A stretch of 64,000 bases of DNA from Pegoplata infirma (lineage: Eukaryota > Arthropoda > Insecta > Diptera > Anthomyiidae), in assembly GCA_963921195.1 (NCBI GenBank), contig OY992536.1:107720778-107784777 (forward strand). Reading direction: 5' to 3'. The position numbers were made by a program, and so were the translations under genes. The notes under the pieces are model-generated. The model was not told the origin of the DNA. It did no database searches and saw only the letters and a list, made by a program, of their open reading frames with translations. Positions 11,774 to 21,234 of this stretch are shown here, in pieces; positions within the stretch are counted from its first letter, which is position 1, and each line of letters starts with the position of its first letter.

Positions 11774-13113
11774 GTGCCCTTGTGTGGTGGAAAGCAGTGG
11801 ATAAGAAATCATATCTCTGCAATCTACAGAAGGTACAGCGACTGGCGTGTGTGGGTATCACTGGTGCTATTAGATCAGCACCCCAGGCGGGTTTGGAAGT
11901 GATACTAAACATTCAGCCCGTGGATATTTACGTCAAGAGCACAGCAGCAAAATCGGCTCTCAGGTTAAGAGAGTCGCAAATGCTTAAGCAACGCTCTTGG
12001 GGACACTCGACTATATTAAGAACGGTGAGCGGAACGGAACTGGAACAGAGAACCGACTATATCTCACCACAGACGAACTTTGACAGAACCTTCGAAGTCC
12101 AAATACCGACTAGAGAAGACTGGGCGGAAAACTCTGTTATTACAGAGAATGCGATCTCAATCTTTACGGACGGATCGAAAATGGAGATGGGTACGGGTTC
12201 GGGAGTCTACTCTGAATGCCTCGAAATCGGGGTCTCATTGAGGCTTCCGGATAAGTGTAGTGTGTTCCAGGCTGAGGTTCTTGCAATTGACAAAGCTGCG
12301 CAGTTAATTATGGCAAGGGATCTTCGTCCTTGCGTCATTAACATTTTCGTGGATAGTCTCGCAGCTCTGAAGGCCTTAGAGTCAAATACTGTAAAATCGG
12401 GAATAGTTTTGAATTGTATACAATCGCTTCGTCGAATCGGTCAGCACACAGTCAGGCTAATTTGGGTCCCAGGCCACAGTGGGGTCGCTGGGAACGAATT
12501 GGCTGATGAGTGTGCGAGGAAGGGCTCTGAATCGGTGGGGGAACGTGTAGAACCTGACATCTCGGTTCCTATAGTAGAATTGATGAACGAAATTGATAGG
12601 ATATCTGAGAATAGTATGAAGGATAGGTGGACATCACTGACTACGTGCAGGATATCTAGAACCCTGTGGCCATTGCCGAATCCTAAGAGGACAAAATGTC
12701 TTCTTACTTTTAGCAAACGGACGGTTAGCCTATTAGTTGGAGTACTTACAGGACACTGTATGATTGGCCAAATGGCCGTGCGTATGGGAATTTCTGATAG
12801 GGACTATTGTAGGAGCTGTGGGGAAGTGGAGGAAGAGGAGTCAGTGAAGCACTTGCTATGCGAATGTCCGGGTCTGATGAGGAGCCGCCTTAAGCATTTA
12901 GGGCAAAGATTTTTCGATGACCTAGACTGCCTAAGCGGTGTCTCATTGACGTCTCTAGCGGAATACCTCAGGGAAACGGGGTGGTTTAAAAGATAGAATT
13001 TTATATTAGGGAGAGAGAGGGGGAATATGATTAGGGGAATCACAATGGGCCTTATGGCCTCCGAGTGAACTCGCCAAATGGCGAGCGCCCATCCAACCTA
13101 ACCTAACCTAACC
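11774..13113 (+). mobile_element. 5'-truncated LINE with RNase H and a (CCTAA)n tail
   Basis: A 1.34-kb non-LTR retrotransposon fragment bounded by a 10-bp TTGATCAAAA duplication. It starts in the region after the RT domain, carries RNase H and a C-terminal Cys/His motif, then ~100 bp of 3' UTR ending in tandem CCTAA units instead of poly-A. The same tail type ends the LINEs at 50389-53246 and, in reverse, at about 62310-62920. The coding sequence matches the 3' half of the 50.4-kb LINE at protein level but is clearly diverged, so these are separate families of one clade. Confidence 0.9.
11776..12996 (+). CDS. LINE ORF2 C-terminal fragment: RNase H and zinc knuckle
   Basis: About 407 codons without a stop, corresponding to the end of a LINE polyprotein that normally carries endonuclease, reverse transcriptase and RNase H. 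Near codon 135 an F-T-D-G-S motif supplies the first RNase H Asp; F-Q-A-E follows near 170, F-V-D-S near 196, and W-V-P-G-H-S-G with the final Asp near 237-250. A C-x2-C...H-x4-C motif near codon 350 is typical of the C-terminus of RNase H-bearing LINEs (I, R1 and LOA groups). The first codons of the open frame come from target DNA, so there is no native start. With no RT or endonuclease it cannot retrotranspose. The intact frame suggests a fairly recent insertion. Confidence 0.88.
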   Translation, partial: ALVWWKAVDKKSYLCNLQKVQRLACVGITGAIRSAPQAGLEVILNIQPVDIYVKSTAAKSALRLRESQMLKQRSWGHSTILRTVSGTELEQRTDYISPQTNFDRTFEVQIPTREDWAENSVITENAISIFTDGSKMEMGTGSGVYSECLEIGVSLRLPDKCSVFQAEVLAIDKAAQLIMARDLRPCVINIFVDSLAALKALESNTVKSGIVLNCIQSLRRIGQHTVRLIWVPGHSGVAGNELADECARKGSESVGERVEPDISVPIVELMNEIDRISENSMKDRWTSLTTCRISRTLWPLPNPKRTKCLLTFSKRTVSLLVGVLTGHCMIGQMAVRMGISDRDYCRSCGEVEEEESVKHLLCECPGLMRSRLKHLGQRFFDDLDCLSGVSLTSLAEYLRETGWFKR

Positions 13114-13577
13114 TTGATCAAAAATGGGGATTTTATTAACAAAATTCAAAAAGCCCTAACTACATGCTTTGATATATCCCAGTCAGAAAAATACAATCGC
13201 AAAAGCGCTGTGAAAGCGTTGTAAACGGTTCTACAAGCGTTCCATTTACCATCTTGAAAGCGCTTTCAGATGATCCGAATGATAACATCGATCTACGCTA
13301 GGTTTAAAGCGTTTTAAAAGCGTTTTAAAAAAGTGCTTTCAGAACGTTTTGTTAAAAGTCATGAAAACGCTTTAAAACCCAAAAGTAAAGCACTTATAAA
13401 GAGCTTAAATACAAAAATTAAAGATATTTTCCAGCGATTGTTAACTCTTGGAACAATCCTATTGCTGAAATTCAACGAAAATTGCATGTTTTTCATACCG
13501 TTAACTCTCCAAATAAAGCTCCATTGGTATATCCTCTCTTTAAAAACAAAAAGTATTCTCTTGGCAAAGTAATGTAA

Positions 13578-13937
13578 TCCACTGAAACAAAAGTTGTGTT
13601 TTCTTTTATTAATATTCATGGTGTCAAAATTACTGCATCCCATCCTGATAACGCAATTCTACTTATTGTTAGTAATGGAAATATTATGATAGTAAACCAA
13701 ATTTTTAGTACAAATTGATCTAAACACACATGTGATAATATATATTTAAAAGGCAACATCTTTAATGAAATAAACGATTATTTTGTCTATCCAATTCCAT
13801 CAAAAGAAATAGGACTTTATAACGTTGAAAATTTACGTGAAGATGTTATTGAAGTCAGTGTGCATATTGTAGAAGTTAAATGCATTATTTGTAAATTTTA
13901 TAACGAAACTATTGCTATAACTCTTTTGAATAAATGA
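13578..13937 (+). pseudogene. Relic ORF of unknown family, copy 1
   Basis: One frame of 119 codons plus stop, broken once by TGA at 13716. It is not recognised. The peptide lacks signal or membrane features and is rich in Ile, Val, Asn and Lys. It aligns along its length with 46521-46947. Shared landmarks are K-V-V-F-S-F near the start, S-K-x-x-C-D-x-I in the middle and a C-terminal K-C-I-x-x-K-F-x-N-x-T-I-A-I-T-L directly before the stop. The DNA of the two copies is much more diverged than the peptides, as expected if the protein was under selection before both decayed. It could be part of a transposase or an accessory protein of the element. Upstream the frame closes with TAA at 13575, so this may be the last exon of something larger. 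Confidence 0.5.
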
Positions 13938-14192
13938 TAATAATAAAACTTAAAATAGATTTACAAATTAAAAAATGTTTTATGTTTTCAAAATTTTGCG
14001 TTTTCAATGTGGTGGTAGGGAAAAATTATTTAATTTGATTTAACAAAATGTTTTTATAACAATTTGTTTAAAATTGAGTATAATCTAAAAAAATACTATA
14101 CTTGTATGTACTACGAAAAAAATTTAAAAACGTTTGCAAAAACTGCTTTAAAACCATTTAATTTTGAAACGAACATGTATTTTGTTAATAAA

Positions 14193-14370
14193 GTGCTTTC
14201 AAAACGCTTTTCGAAAACGCTCTCAAGGCGTTCGAATAAAGCGTTTTGGTAATGCTTTTTTTTTGTTACAGTGCTTTCAGAACGCTTTTCGAAAACGCTC
14301 GCAAAGCGTTCGAAAATAACGTTTTGAGAACGTTCTTTTTTTGTTACAGTGCTTTCAGAACGCTTTTTTT
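14193..14370. repeat. 78-bp tandem repeat, 2.3 units
   Basis: Units start with GTGCTTTCA at 14193, 14271 and 14349. Each has CGCTTTTCGAAAACGCTC followed by TTTTTTGTTACA. It lies at the right end of the relic-ORF element and is probably part of its subterminal repeat structure. Confidence 0.85.
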
Positions 14371-14571
14371 TATAACCGTCGTCAATTTCTGCTTGGGATG
14401 TTAAACCAAAAAGCCCCAACTGCACATTTGTATTCATAATATTGCCGACGCAACTGTTATTTTTTTAAGATTAAACATTTTTGTTGATGCTTCTTCTTCC
14501 ACAATGTCCACCAATAGGAAAAAAATATGTATATGTACACAAAAAATAAAGTTTAGAAATTTATCAATTAA

Positions 14572-15851
14572 CCCCTTCAGGCCCGTACTCTCACGAGAAT
14601 TGTTCCTTTTTTTTAGCTATAGAAATCGCAATTTATGCAGTACAATTAGTCTTAAGTAAGATATAAATTCTACATACAATTTAATAACATTATAATTAAT
14701 GACGATTAAAAACATGATTGGAAGTTCTTCATGAAAAAAAATCAAAGTTAATTTTTCGTTAAATAAGTAAAAAAAATGTTTTTAATTATAATTTTTGCTA
14801 TTATTACAAAAACAAGAACTTTCTGAGTTAGAGGGGGCCGTAATTTTACATTTTGGTCAAACAGGTGTTTTTTTTTTTGCATCCATGTAACTGATTACCT
14901 AATGTTCCTAGCAAAATATGTCCCGAGAGTTTAAGATAGCTATTTCTTTAATTCAAAAAAAAAAATTTTTTTCTTTTTTTTTGCAAAATCAAAAATTTGT
15001 TTGGCATTTTTTTAAAACCGGCCCTTTTTTTACTCAAAATAAAGCTAAGGTATTTTCCTTTAAGAGCTTTGTAGGATCCCGTGTAAAAATGTATTAGATC
15101 TTATCTGATCTGTTCATATATGTTCATATATGACCGTATCTGATTGCATATAGTTATATCTGAAATGTCCAAAATCCAGATCTAATTATATCTCGGATTT
15201 GGTCAACATTGCCACAAAATTGACAATTAATTATATCTGATCAGATATAATTATATACAATCAGATGCAATCATATATAATTAGATAAAAGTAGATCTGA
15301 CAAGATCTAATCGATTTTTACACGGGATGCGAGTGAGATATCTGTCAAATGCCCAATATTTACTGTAGATCTTAAGAAATTTTCCAGAAGCCGAGTAAAC
15401 ATTTTTGGCCGAAGAGTTTTAGATTTTCTTTCCATTTTCGTAATTTCTGACCTAATAATAGTTACGCATAAAAAAATTAGGCCCCTCCTTCCCCCTTATA
15501 ACGCTGTTCTGGCCAAGACTATTTTGGTACTCGCCGTGATCTTTAAGAAATGCAACTTAATAATAGTTATTCTACAAGAATTGGGATTTCTGAACCCCCT
15601 TCTTGACCATTATTTCGCCTGTCAAGTAAATATAATTTTGTCCCTTATATATTTATTACTTCGCAAACTTTGAGAATTTATAGTGAGTAAGTGGACCCAT
15701 TTAGAGACTTAATGAAAACAAAACTTTTGTTTCTCTAAAACTCTTCTATAATTCATCTTTTAGCACATTTATCCAATCTTTTACTTGAACAAAAAAAAAA
15801 AAATCGCAAAAAATCATTTGGGAAGTATAGTTGCCTGTGGTCGTTAAAAGG
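14572..15851. mobile_element. piggyBac-like non-autonomous element
   Basis: TTAA occurs at both ends (14568-14571 and 15852-15855), the hallmark target of piggyBac elements. The left end is CCCCTTCAGGCCCG and the reverse-complemented right end CCTTTTAACGACCACAGGC, both of the CC-rich type. A third similar end, CCCTTTAACGATCACAGGC after TTAA, occurs at 25450. No transposase frame is visible. A GATC-rich MITE (15078-15326) sits inside. Confidence 0.65.
15078..15326. mobile_element. 249-bp MITE rich in ATATCTGATC motifs
   Basis: The terminal inverted repeat CCCGTGTAAAAAT is followed on both sides by (A)TTAGATCTT-type sequence. The body is dense in GATC, AGATCT and TATATCTGA. A related but incomplete copy lies at about 58345-58588, just upstream of the osa exon. 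Confidence 0.75.
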
Positions 15852-16412
15852 TTAAAGCATTTTGATGCATTAGGTTATTTCGGGCCATGCCCTTTGTCCT
15901 GTTCCACCTTCATTTGACATGGAGCTTTAAAATGGTAAATTGACATTTTGTATCGAATTAAGTTAGCATGTGTTTAACAGAATCCAAAATAAGAAATTTT
16001 GCAGTGTTAGGTTATATAGCAGGTGCCACGCCCCTTTTTTCAATACCGCCCACATTTTGTTAGAGTTCTATATGATAAAACAACATTCAGTATAAAATTT
16101 TGTTAGCATGTTCTAACATTTTATAACACATCTGCTTAGTGTTTTAAATATCTTTAGTGCAGTTAGGGCTTTTTGTGTTTCTGAAAATTACAAGACAAAA
16201 GGGCGTTACTAACATAACTTTTCAAATATTAAAAATTTATAATTTTTTTTAACAGAAATGAATTTGTTTGTGTGTTTTTACTAATATTTAGGAAATTTGT
16301 AATGAAAACTTTTATAGTTTTTATATAAACACGTTTTTTGCTTCTCCTGTAAAATTTGTAAAATGTTAGATAGGGCGTTTTGCATTTTAGGTGACGATAT
16401 GTATCTCGTATA

Positions 16413-17249
16413 CGGGTCATTATTAGTGCAGTCAATCATGAATATTTTTGACCCCCTCCGATATTGATGAAATTTGGCTAAGTTCTTACACTACGTAAAA
16501 AACTAACAAATGCAAATTTTCAGCCCTCTAAATCAACAGGGGCCGAAAATACAAAGGGTCAAAATTTCCCCCAAAATCTCCCAGTCGCGACACTTTACAC
16601 CGTAAAAACTTAATATCGTTGGTTCTATTATAGCTAGAAAGCCCATTTTTGGTTTGTTTTGAAGCTCATGATATGCTCTACAAGACCTACCATAGCCAAA
16701 AAATTTTTAAGGTTCAACAGTGTTGCGATTTGGAGATTTTAGGGGAAATTGTGAAAAATTGATTTTTTGATTTGATTTTGAGTGATCCCATTGTTGTCCC
16801 AACTTAAAAATTTTAGAATATATTCTTTAGGACCTTCTCTACAAGATTATCAAGTAAAAAAAAAAATCGGGTAAAAAAATCCTCCCCATTTTCTCCTCCA
16901 TTTATCACGACCTTAAAATAAGGGAGGTAACCCTTATTTTTTTCGAAAATTTTTTCGTTATGGTAGGTCTTGTAGAGCATATTATGAGCTTCAAAACAAA
17001 CCAAAAATGGGCTTTCTAGCTATAGTAGAACCAACGATATTAAGTTTTTACGGTGCAAAGTGTCGCGACTGGGAGATTTTGGGGGAAATTTTGACCCTCC
17101 GTGTTTTCGCCCACTGTTTACTTCGAGGGCAGAAAATAAGTGTGCGTCAGTTTATCACTTAGTGTTACAACTAAACCATTTTCATCAAAATCGGAGGGGG
17201 TCACGAAAATTTTAAGCTATTTTTGATTGATTTCACTAAGACTGACCCA
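16413..17249. mobile_element. 837-bp foldback element
   Basis: Two ~300-bp arms in inverted orientation (about 16413-16710 and 16935-17249), flanked by TA. The arms include a GACCCCCTCCGATATTGATG block, a GTCGCGACACTTT(A/G)CACCG-type block and a CTCTACAAGACCTACCATA block. No ORF of note. The CCCTCCGAT...ATGAAATT arm motif recurs in the foldback at 28928-29527. Confidence 0.8.
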
Positions 17250-17464
17250 TACTAGTTAAATATAGTAGGTCTATTTATATGTTTGGTATGAAATTTGACA
17301 TAAATTGTATTACCTTTTATTTTTTGGCAACTTCGGAGTGCACAAAAGTAAAATGCCATAACATCTGTGCAGGGTCCGCTAAAGTGGGACATGGTCAACT
17401 GTTCAATAGGCTATCGAAACTTTGTCCATTTTTATACTCTCTAACCACAGTATGGGGGTATACC
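17250..17464. repeat. Short spacer with mini-me-like end sequence
   Basis: No gene. The last part (ATACTCTCTAACCACAGTATGGGGGTATACC) belongs with 20814-20870 and resembles, on the - strand, the end of the dipteran mini-me repeat seen at 57230-57290 and 62150-62190. It was split by the hAT insertion. Confidence 0.5.
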
Positions 17465-17636
17465 TAGAGTTTCTGAATAACCGATAAATTTAGTAACCGC
17501 GGTTTCGGTTATGAAAAATTGAATAACCGATCGGTTTCGGTTATTTTCGGTTATAGGTAAAAATTTTATTCCAGTGGAAAACTATATTCTTAAATAGTTT
17601 TTTATTAGAATCGAATTCAGTTTAAATTCCCATTTA

Positions 17637-18175
17637 GGTTTAGCTTCCGCTTATGTCTTTTAAAAAGCCGACTGTAATTCATCTTCCAAAGATTGAGGTG
17701 TTCCTCATCTTCAGAACTGGATAATTCTTCATCAACTGGATATAAATAAATTTAAGTTATCTCGTAAGTAAAGTAAGAATTTTAAACTAAAAAATATTTT
17801 AATTTTGTCATTATAAACTGTATTTTAATCTAAGTTATCTGAAACTTCAAATTTCTGAAACTTGTCTCCACTAGTTTTATTTTTTTCCGAATTGTGTAAA
17901 CCAAAGATTAGTCTTGACCCTAAATTGCAAAAGTTGTCGTTAGATTCATGGATATTGACAATTATATATCGCCTACATCTAGCGCTTGTCCATTCATTCA
18001 TCCCAAGTCGGAAAAAAATCGACCCGGCCATTCTGCTGATCATCTTTTTTTTTAAATTGCTAACATCTTCATACAATTTTTCCAAATATCTCCAATGACA
18101 AGTCAGCCGTTGTCTAAAAGCATTGTTGGTGGCCACCGATGCTGGTGGACACTGCAGACTTGTTATTAGGGACAT
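17637..18175 (-). pseudogene. Coding-like remnant within the hAT element
   Basis: On the - strand, 18175-17825 is an open frame of 116 codons beginning with a C-P-P-A-S-V-A segment. That is reminiscent of the P-x-S/T-S-V-x-S-E motif near the C-terminal dimerisation region of hAT transposases, but the usual S-E-R-x-F residues are replaced by T-N-N-A-F. Further along (about 17737-17637) a second frame encodes an acidic Ser/Glu/Asp stretch followed by basic residues; an acceptor-like TTTATTTATATCCAG precedes it. Together they could be the last exons of the element's transposase. The match is weak and a captured host fragment is equally possible. Confidence 0.3.
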
Positions 18176-18404
18176 TTGGAAAAATTGTGTGAATATGTCA
18201 GAAATTTCATAAAGGGAGTGTCAGCAGTATGTCAGCAGTGATTATTTTTTTTTTCAACTGGGTAGTTAAGCTAAATTTTTCCAATTTTGAATCTCATAAA
18301 AATTAAGAGGCCCTTTTTAAGTGTAACGGCTTTAACAAAAACGGGCAATTAACTTCTTCACACTCATTTTTGTTAAAAGGGAAAACTTGGCACTCGATTC
18401 ACTT

Positions 18405-18406
<2 letters not shown>

Positions 18407-18455
<49 letters not shown>

Positions 18456-20600
18456 TAGTAAGTAGTATTTTATTAATACTTTTGAAAATTACATATCATT
18501 TAATAACTTTACATAAATTTAGCTCTGCTATATATTAAAATTTTTAATAAAAGATGATAATTTTTTTCTAAATATATTGTTATTAGTTTCGTTTTTCACA
18601 TCAATTGGCATCTTGTTGTAAATGCTTAGTCCTTTATAAAATAGCGATCTTTGCATCGCGCTGGTGTCTGCTCGTTGTATCCTGAAATCTAAAGCATTCC
18701 TCAGGTTATACGGTTGAACCTCCCCAACATATCTTATTTGCTCGATCAAATATTCAGGAGCATCTCCAATTTTTATTTTTCGAATAAAGTTTATTGTATT
18801 TAGTGCTAGTCTTTTGTGTATTTTAAGCCATTTTAAATCACTCAGCATAAATGTTACTGAAGCATATCTGTTTAGTTTTAATATTGCACGCATTGCCTTA
18901 TTTTGTAAATTCTGTAGTCTTGTTATTTGTGTATCTGTACAGCATGTGTATAAAACTGTTGATCCATACTCGAAATGTGGTTTAATAATTGTATTATATA
19001 TGTTTATTGCCGTGATTTTAGATAAGCTGTTTCTTATTCGTTTAAAAAATCCGATTTTTTTCCCGATTTTTTTACATATGTATTCAATGTGCTCTTTAAA
19101 TTTTAAGTCTTTGTCAATAATAAAACCCAGATATTTAATAGTGTTAACTTTTTCTATTATTATATTATTTATTTTTAATGTTATATTTGAATTCATATTT
19201 ATCTCCATTAATTTGGTTTTACTTTCGTTTAATTTTAACTTGTTCATTTTTAGCCATTTATTAATATTGTTCATATCACTTGAAAGATTTTCGTAGCATA
19301 TATTTTCTGTTTCTCCTTCCGTAAAAATTAATGTATCATCTGCATACAAAATAATTTCACACTTCTCCAATACTTTTTCCATATCATTTATATATATAAT
19401 AAATAATAGTGCTCCTAATATTGAGCCTTGTGGTACTCCATAGTCATTTTCTATTGCACTTGATTCCACGTTATTAACTCTAGTAATTTGCATTCTATTG
19501 GTTAAATATGACTGAAACCATTTCAATTCTTTGTCCTTAATTCCATACCTGTATAATTTTTTTATTAAAATGTCTCTATCTATTGTTTCGAACGCCCTTT
19601 TGAAATCAAGAAAAATCGCCAGTATTTTACTGTTCCTCTTCATATATTTCCACCTGTTTATTGTGTAGTTCAATGCTGTTTCACATGAATAATTTTTTCT
19701 GAAACCGGATTGGTATTTCGATAAAAGTTTATTCTGTTCTAAATATTTTTCAAGTTGGTTTTTTACTACTTTTTCCATTACTTTTTCAAATGTTTTTAGA
19801 ATGTTTATTGGGCGATATTCTTCGCAAATATTAGTATTCTTAACTTTTTCAATTGGGGTAATTAAAGATTCCTTCCAATTTTCTGGGAAAACTCCTGTTT
19901 CTAGGGATTTATTTATAATGTTGAGTAAAATATTGCCAGTTACGTCCCAGTTATCTAATATTATATTGCTTGATATTTTCTTATAGTCAGGTTTTTTCTT
20001 AATATTTTTACATATAATTTCTAATTCTAATAAGGATATTGCACGAAATTCAAATTTAATATTTATCACAGGTATTTTATTTTCATATTGCACGTTTTCA
20101 ATGGAGTTTCTTATATCAGCAATGCTATTTACGAAATAATTATTAAAATTATTGGCTATATCTAAGTTGTCCTTATATTCTATTTGGTTAAATATCACAG
20201 TTTTTATCACATTTCTGGGTTTCTTTATCACTAATTCTTTTATTTGATTCCACATTTCTTTTTGATTGCTTGTGTTATTTATTTTATTATTTATGTATTT
20301 ATGTTTTTCATTTTCAATTTTAACTTTGTAAGTGTTTCTTATTGATTTATAGTTATTCCATGCTGCATTAGTGTTTTCTATGGTAGCTTTTTGGTACTTG
20401 TTTATTTTTTCTTGTTTGAGAAGCCTGAGTTCGCTATTGAACCATTTATTGTTAATTTTCTCATTTATTGTCTTTTTTATTGTAAATTTTTGTATAGTAT
20501 TTTCAAAACATCTATCAATATCATGGACATATTCATTAAGATTATTAATTTCATTACATTGTAATATTGAATTTATTTTATAAATATAACACGAGTGTCT
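18407..20600 (-). mobile_element. 5'-truncated LINE of the CR1/L2 group inserted in the hAT
   Basis: A ~48-bp T run at 18407-18454 is the poly-A tail of a - strand LINE. Coding sequence runs from 18528 upward and stays open to the stop complement at 20610. The head is lost near 20.6 kb, before the endonuclease. The coding sequence is very AT-rich (Lys/Asn/Ile), unlike the balanced-codon LINEs at 11.8 and 50.4 kb. No clear target duplication was found by eye. Confidence 0.85.
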
Positions 20601-20609
20601 TACTTTCCC
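18528..20609 (-). CDS. LINE reverse transcriptase, 5'-truncated but open frame
   Basis: The first ATG of the frame is at 20255 (575 codons), but it is open upstream to 20609 and that part encodes the typical K-W-F-N-S-E-L-R-L-L-K linker between endonuclease and RT, so the native protein began further 5'. RT motifs run in order: P-I-x-K-V near codon 130 counted from 20255, Y-R-P-I-N-I near 145, a C-E-T-A-L block near 185, F-L-D-F-x-x-A-F near 210, G-V-P-Q-G-S near 265 and the catalytic Y-A-D-D near 300, followed by a thumb region. The C-terminus has the Y-N-L-R...F-x-x-x-G-L-x-x-(Y/W)-N-x-x-P signature seen in CR1/L2-like LINEs. There is no RNase H. It would polymerise element cDNA at the target site; this copy lacks endonuclease. 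No stop interrupts 694 codons, suggesting a young insertion. Confidence 0.88.
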   Translation of the reverse strand, partial: GKVRHSCYIYKINSILQCNEINNLNEYVHDIDRCFENTIQKFTIKKTINEKINNKWFNSELRLLKQEKINKYQKATIENTNAAWNNYKSIRNTYKVKIENEKHKYINNKINNTSNQKEMWNQIKELVIKKPRNVIKTVIFNQIEYKDNLDIANNFNNYFVNSIADIRNSIENVQYENKIPVINIKFEFRAISLLELEIICKNIKKKPDYKKISSNIILDNWDVTGNILLNIINKSLETGVFPENWKESLITPIEKVKNTNICEEYRPINILKTFEKVMEKVVKNQLEKYLEQNKLLSKYQSGFRKNYSCETALNYTINRWKYMKRNSKILAIFLDFKRAFETIDRDILIKKLYRYGIKDKELKWFQSYLTNRMQITRVNNVESSAIENDYGVPQGSILGALLFIIYINDMEKVLEKCEIILYADDTLIFTEGETENICYENLSSDMNNINKWLKMNKLKLNESKTKLMEINMNSNITLKINNIIIEKVNTIKYLGFIIDKDLKFKEHIEYICKKIGKKIGFFKRIRNSLSKITAINIYNTIIKPHFEYGSTVLYTCCTDTQITRLQNLQNKAMRAILKLNRYASVTFMLSDLKWLKIHKRLALNTINFIRKIKIGDAPEYLIEQIRYVGEVQPYNLRNALDFRIQRADTSAMQRSLFYKGLSIYNKMPIDVKNETNNNIFRKKLSSFIKNFNI

Positions 20610-20821
20610 TTATTAAAAATTGCGAGTATTGCTTTTTTAAATGGTTATTTTAAATGTAAATTGTTAATTTAAATTACTTTTTTTAAATGTCAAAAAAATA
20701 TAAAAAATTAATAAAATTCGGATAACCGAACATATTTGGGACGGTTTCGGGTTCGGTTTTCGGCTTCAATAACCGCGGTTTCGGTTACGGTTTTAACCGA
20801 AACAGAAACTCTAGGTATACC

Positions 20822-21079
20822 CACTTTGTCATTCTGTGTGTAACGCATCGACTCTTAAGATATACTAGCGATATCCGTCTGTGGATGACACGATACAGTC
20901 CAAAGCAAAAAAAGCTAGGCTACTGAAATTTGGTACGAATATGTCTCATGGTTTTGGGCTAGATAAGTTCGGAAATGGGCAAAATCGGATCAGGAGGGAA
21001 AAAGTTCCCCTTAAAGAAACTAACCTCGACCTCTAAACCAACGCAGTTTTTCACAGTTTATTTTTTGTAATTTTGCTAA
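20822..21079. repeat. mini-me-like repeat, continuing from 17.46 kb
   Basis: CACTTTGTCATTCTGTGTGTAA and the following text match, in reverse, the end of the mini-me repeats at 57230-57260 and 63180-63430 (including the GGGAAA/TTTCCC-AAAGAAA-AACCTC block). No gene is present. Confidence 0.55.
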
Positions 21080-21231
21080 AGGTACCTACAGACGACGCAA
21101 TAATATGTACAATATTCAATTATATTGATGGTGTGTGGGTAATATTGACGATTGTACAATGGTCAATCTTAACCACACACGATCAATATAATTGAATATT
21201 GTACATATTATTGCGTCGTCTGTAGGTACCT
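21080..21231. mobile_element. 152-bp palindromic MITE with TAA TSD
   Basis: The ~50-bp arms appear perfect, starting AGGTACCTACAGACGACGCA, with TAA on both sides (21077-21079 and 21232-21234). A 3-bp TAA duplication fits PIF/Harbinger-type integration. Confidence 0.85.
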
Positions 21232-21234
21232 TAA

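Larger units (their letters stand above)
13172..14399. mobile_element. TIR element with relic ORF, copy 1
   Basis: The left end TCCCAGTCAGAAA is mirrored at the right by TTTCTGCTTGGGA. A relative occupies about 42593-47147, with the closely similar right end TTTCTGGCTGGGATGTTA at about 47130-47150. The subterminal parts are full of AAAGCG/CGCTTT repeats, and the right side has a 78-bp tandem repeat. The centre holds an ORF conserved with the other copy. The superfamily is not recognised and the target duplication is unclear. Confidence 0.65.
11649..16400. mobile_element. TIR element enlarged by nested insertions
   Basis: A ~36-bp terminal inverted repeat with one visible mismatch starts ATATCGTCACCTAAAATGC at 11649 and is mirrored at 16365-16400. 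Subterminal copies of a GCCCTAACT-type motif occur on both sides (about 11682, 13147, 16155). Removing the LINE fragment, the relic-ORF element and the piggyBac-like element leaves roughly 0.9 kb, so the original was a non-autonomous MITE. The target duplication is unclear. Confidence 0.7.
17465..20813. mobile_element. hAT element with an 8-bp TSD, carrying a LINE insertion
   Basis: The inverted ends are TAGAGTTTCTG...CAGAAACTCTA, flanked by a perfect 8-bp duplication GGTATACC (17457-17464 and 20814-20821), diagnostic of hAT. Both subterminal regions are packed with AACCGAAA/TTTCGGTT repeats, probably transposase-binding sites. Without the LINE at about 18407-20600 the element is only ~1.15 kb, so it is non-autonomous. 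Possible transposase-derived coding remnants lie on the - strand at 17637-18175. Confidence 0.88.
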
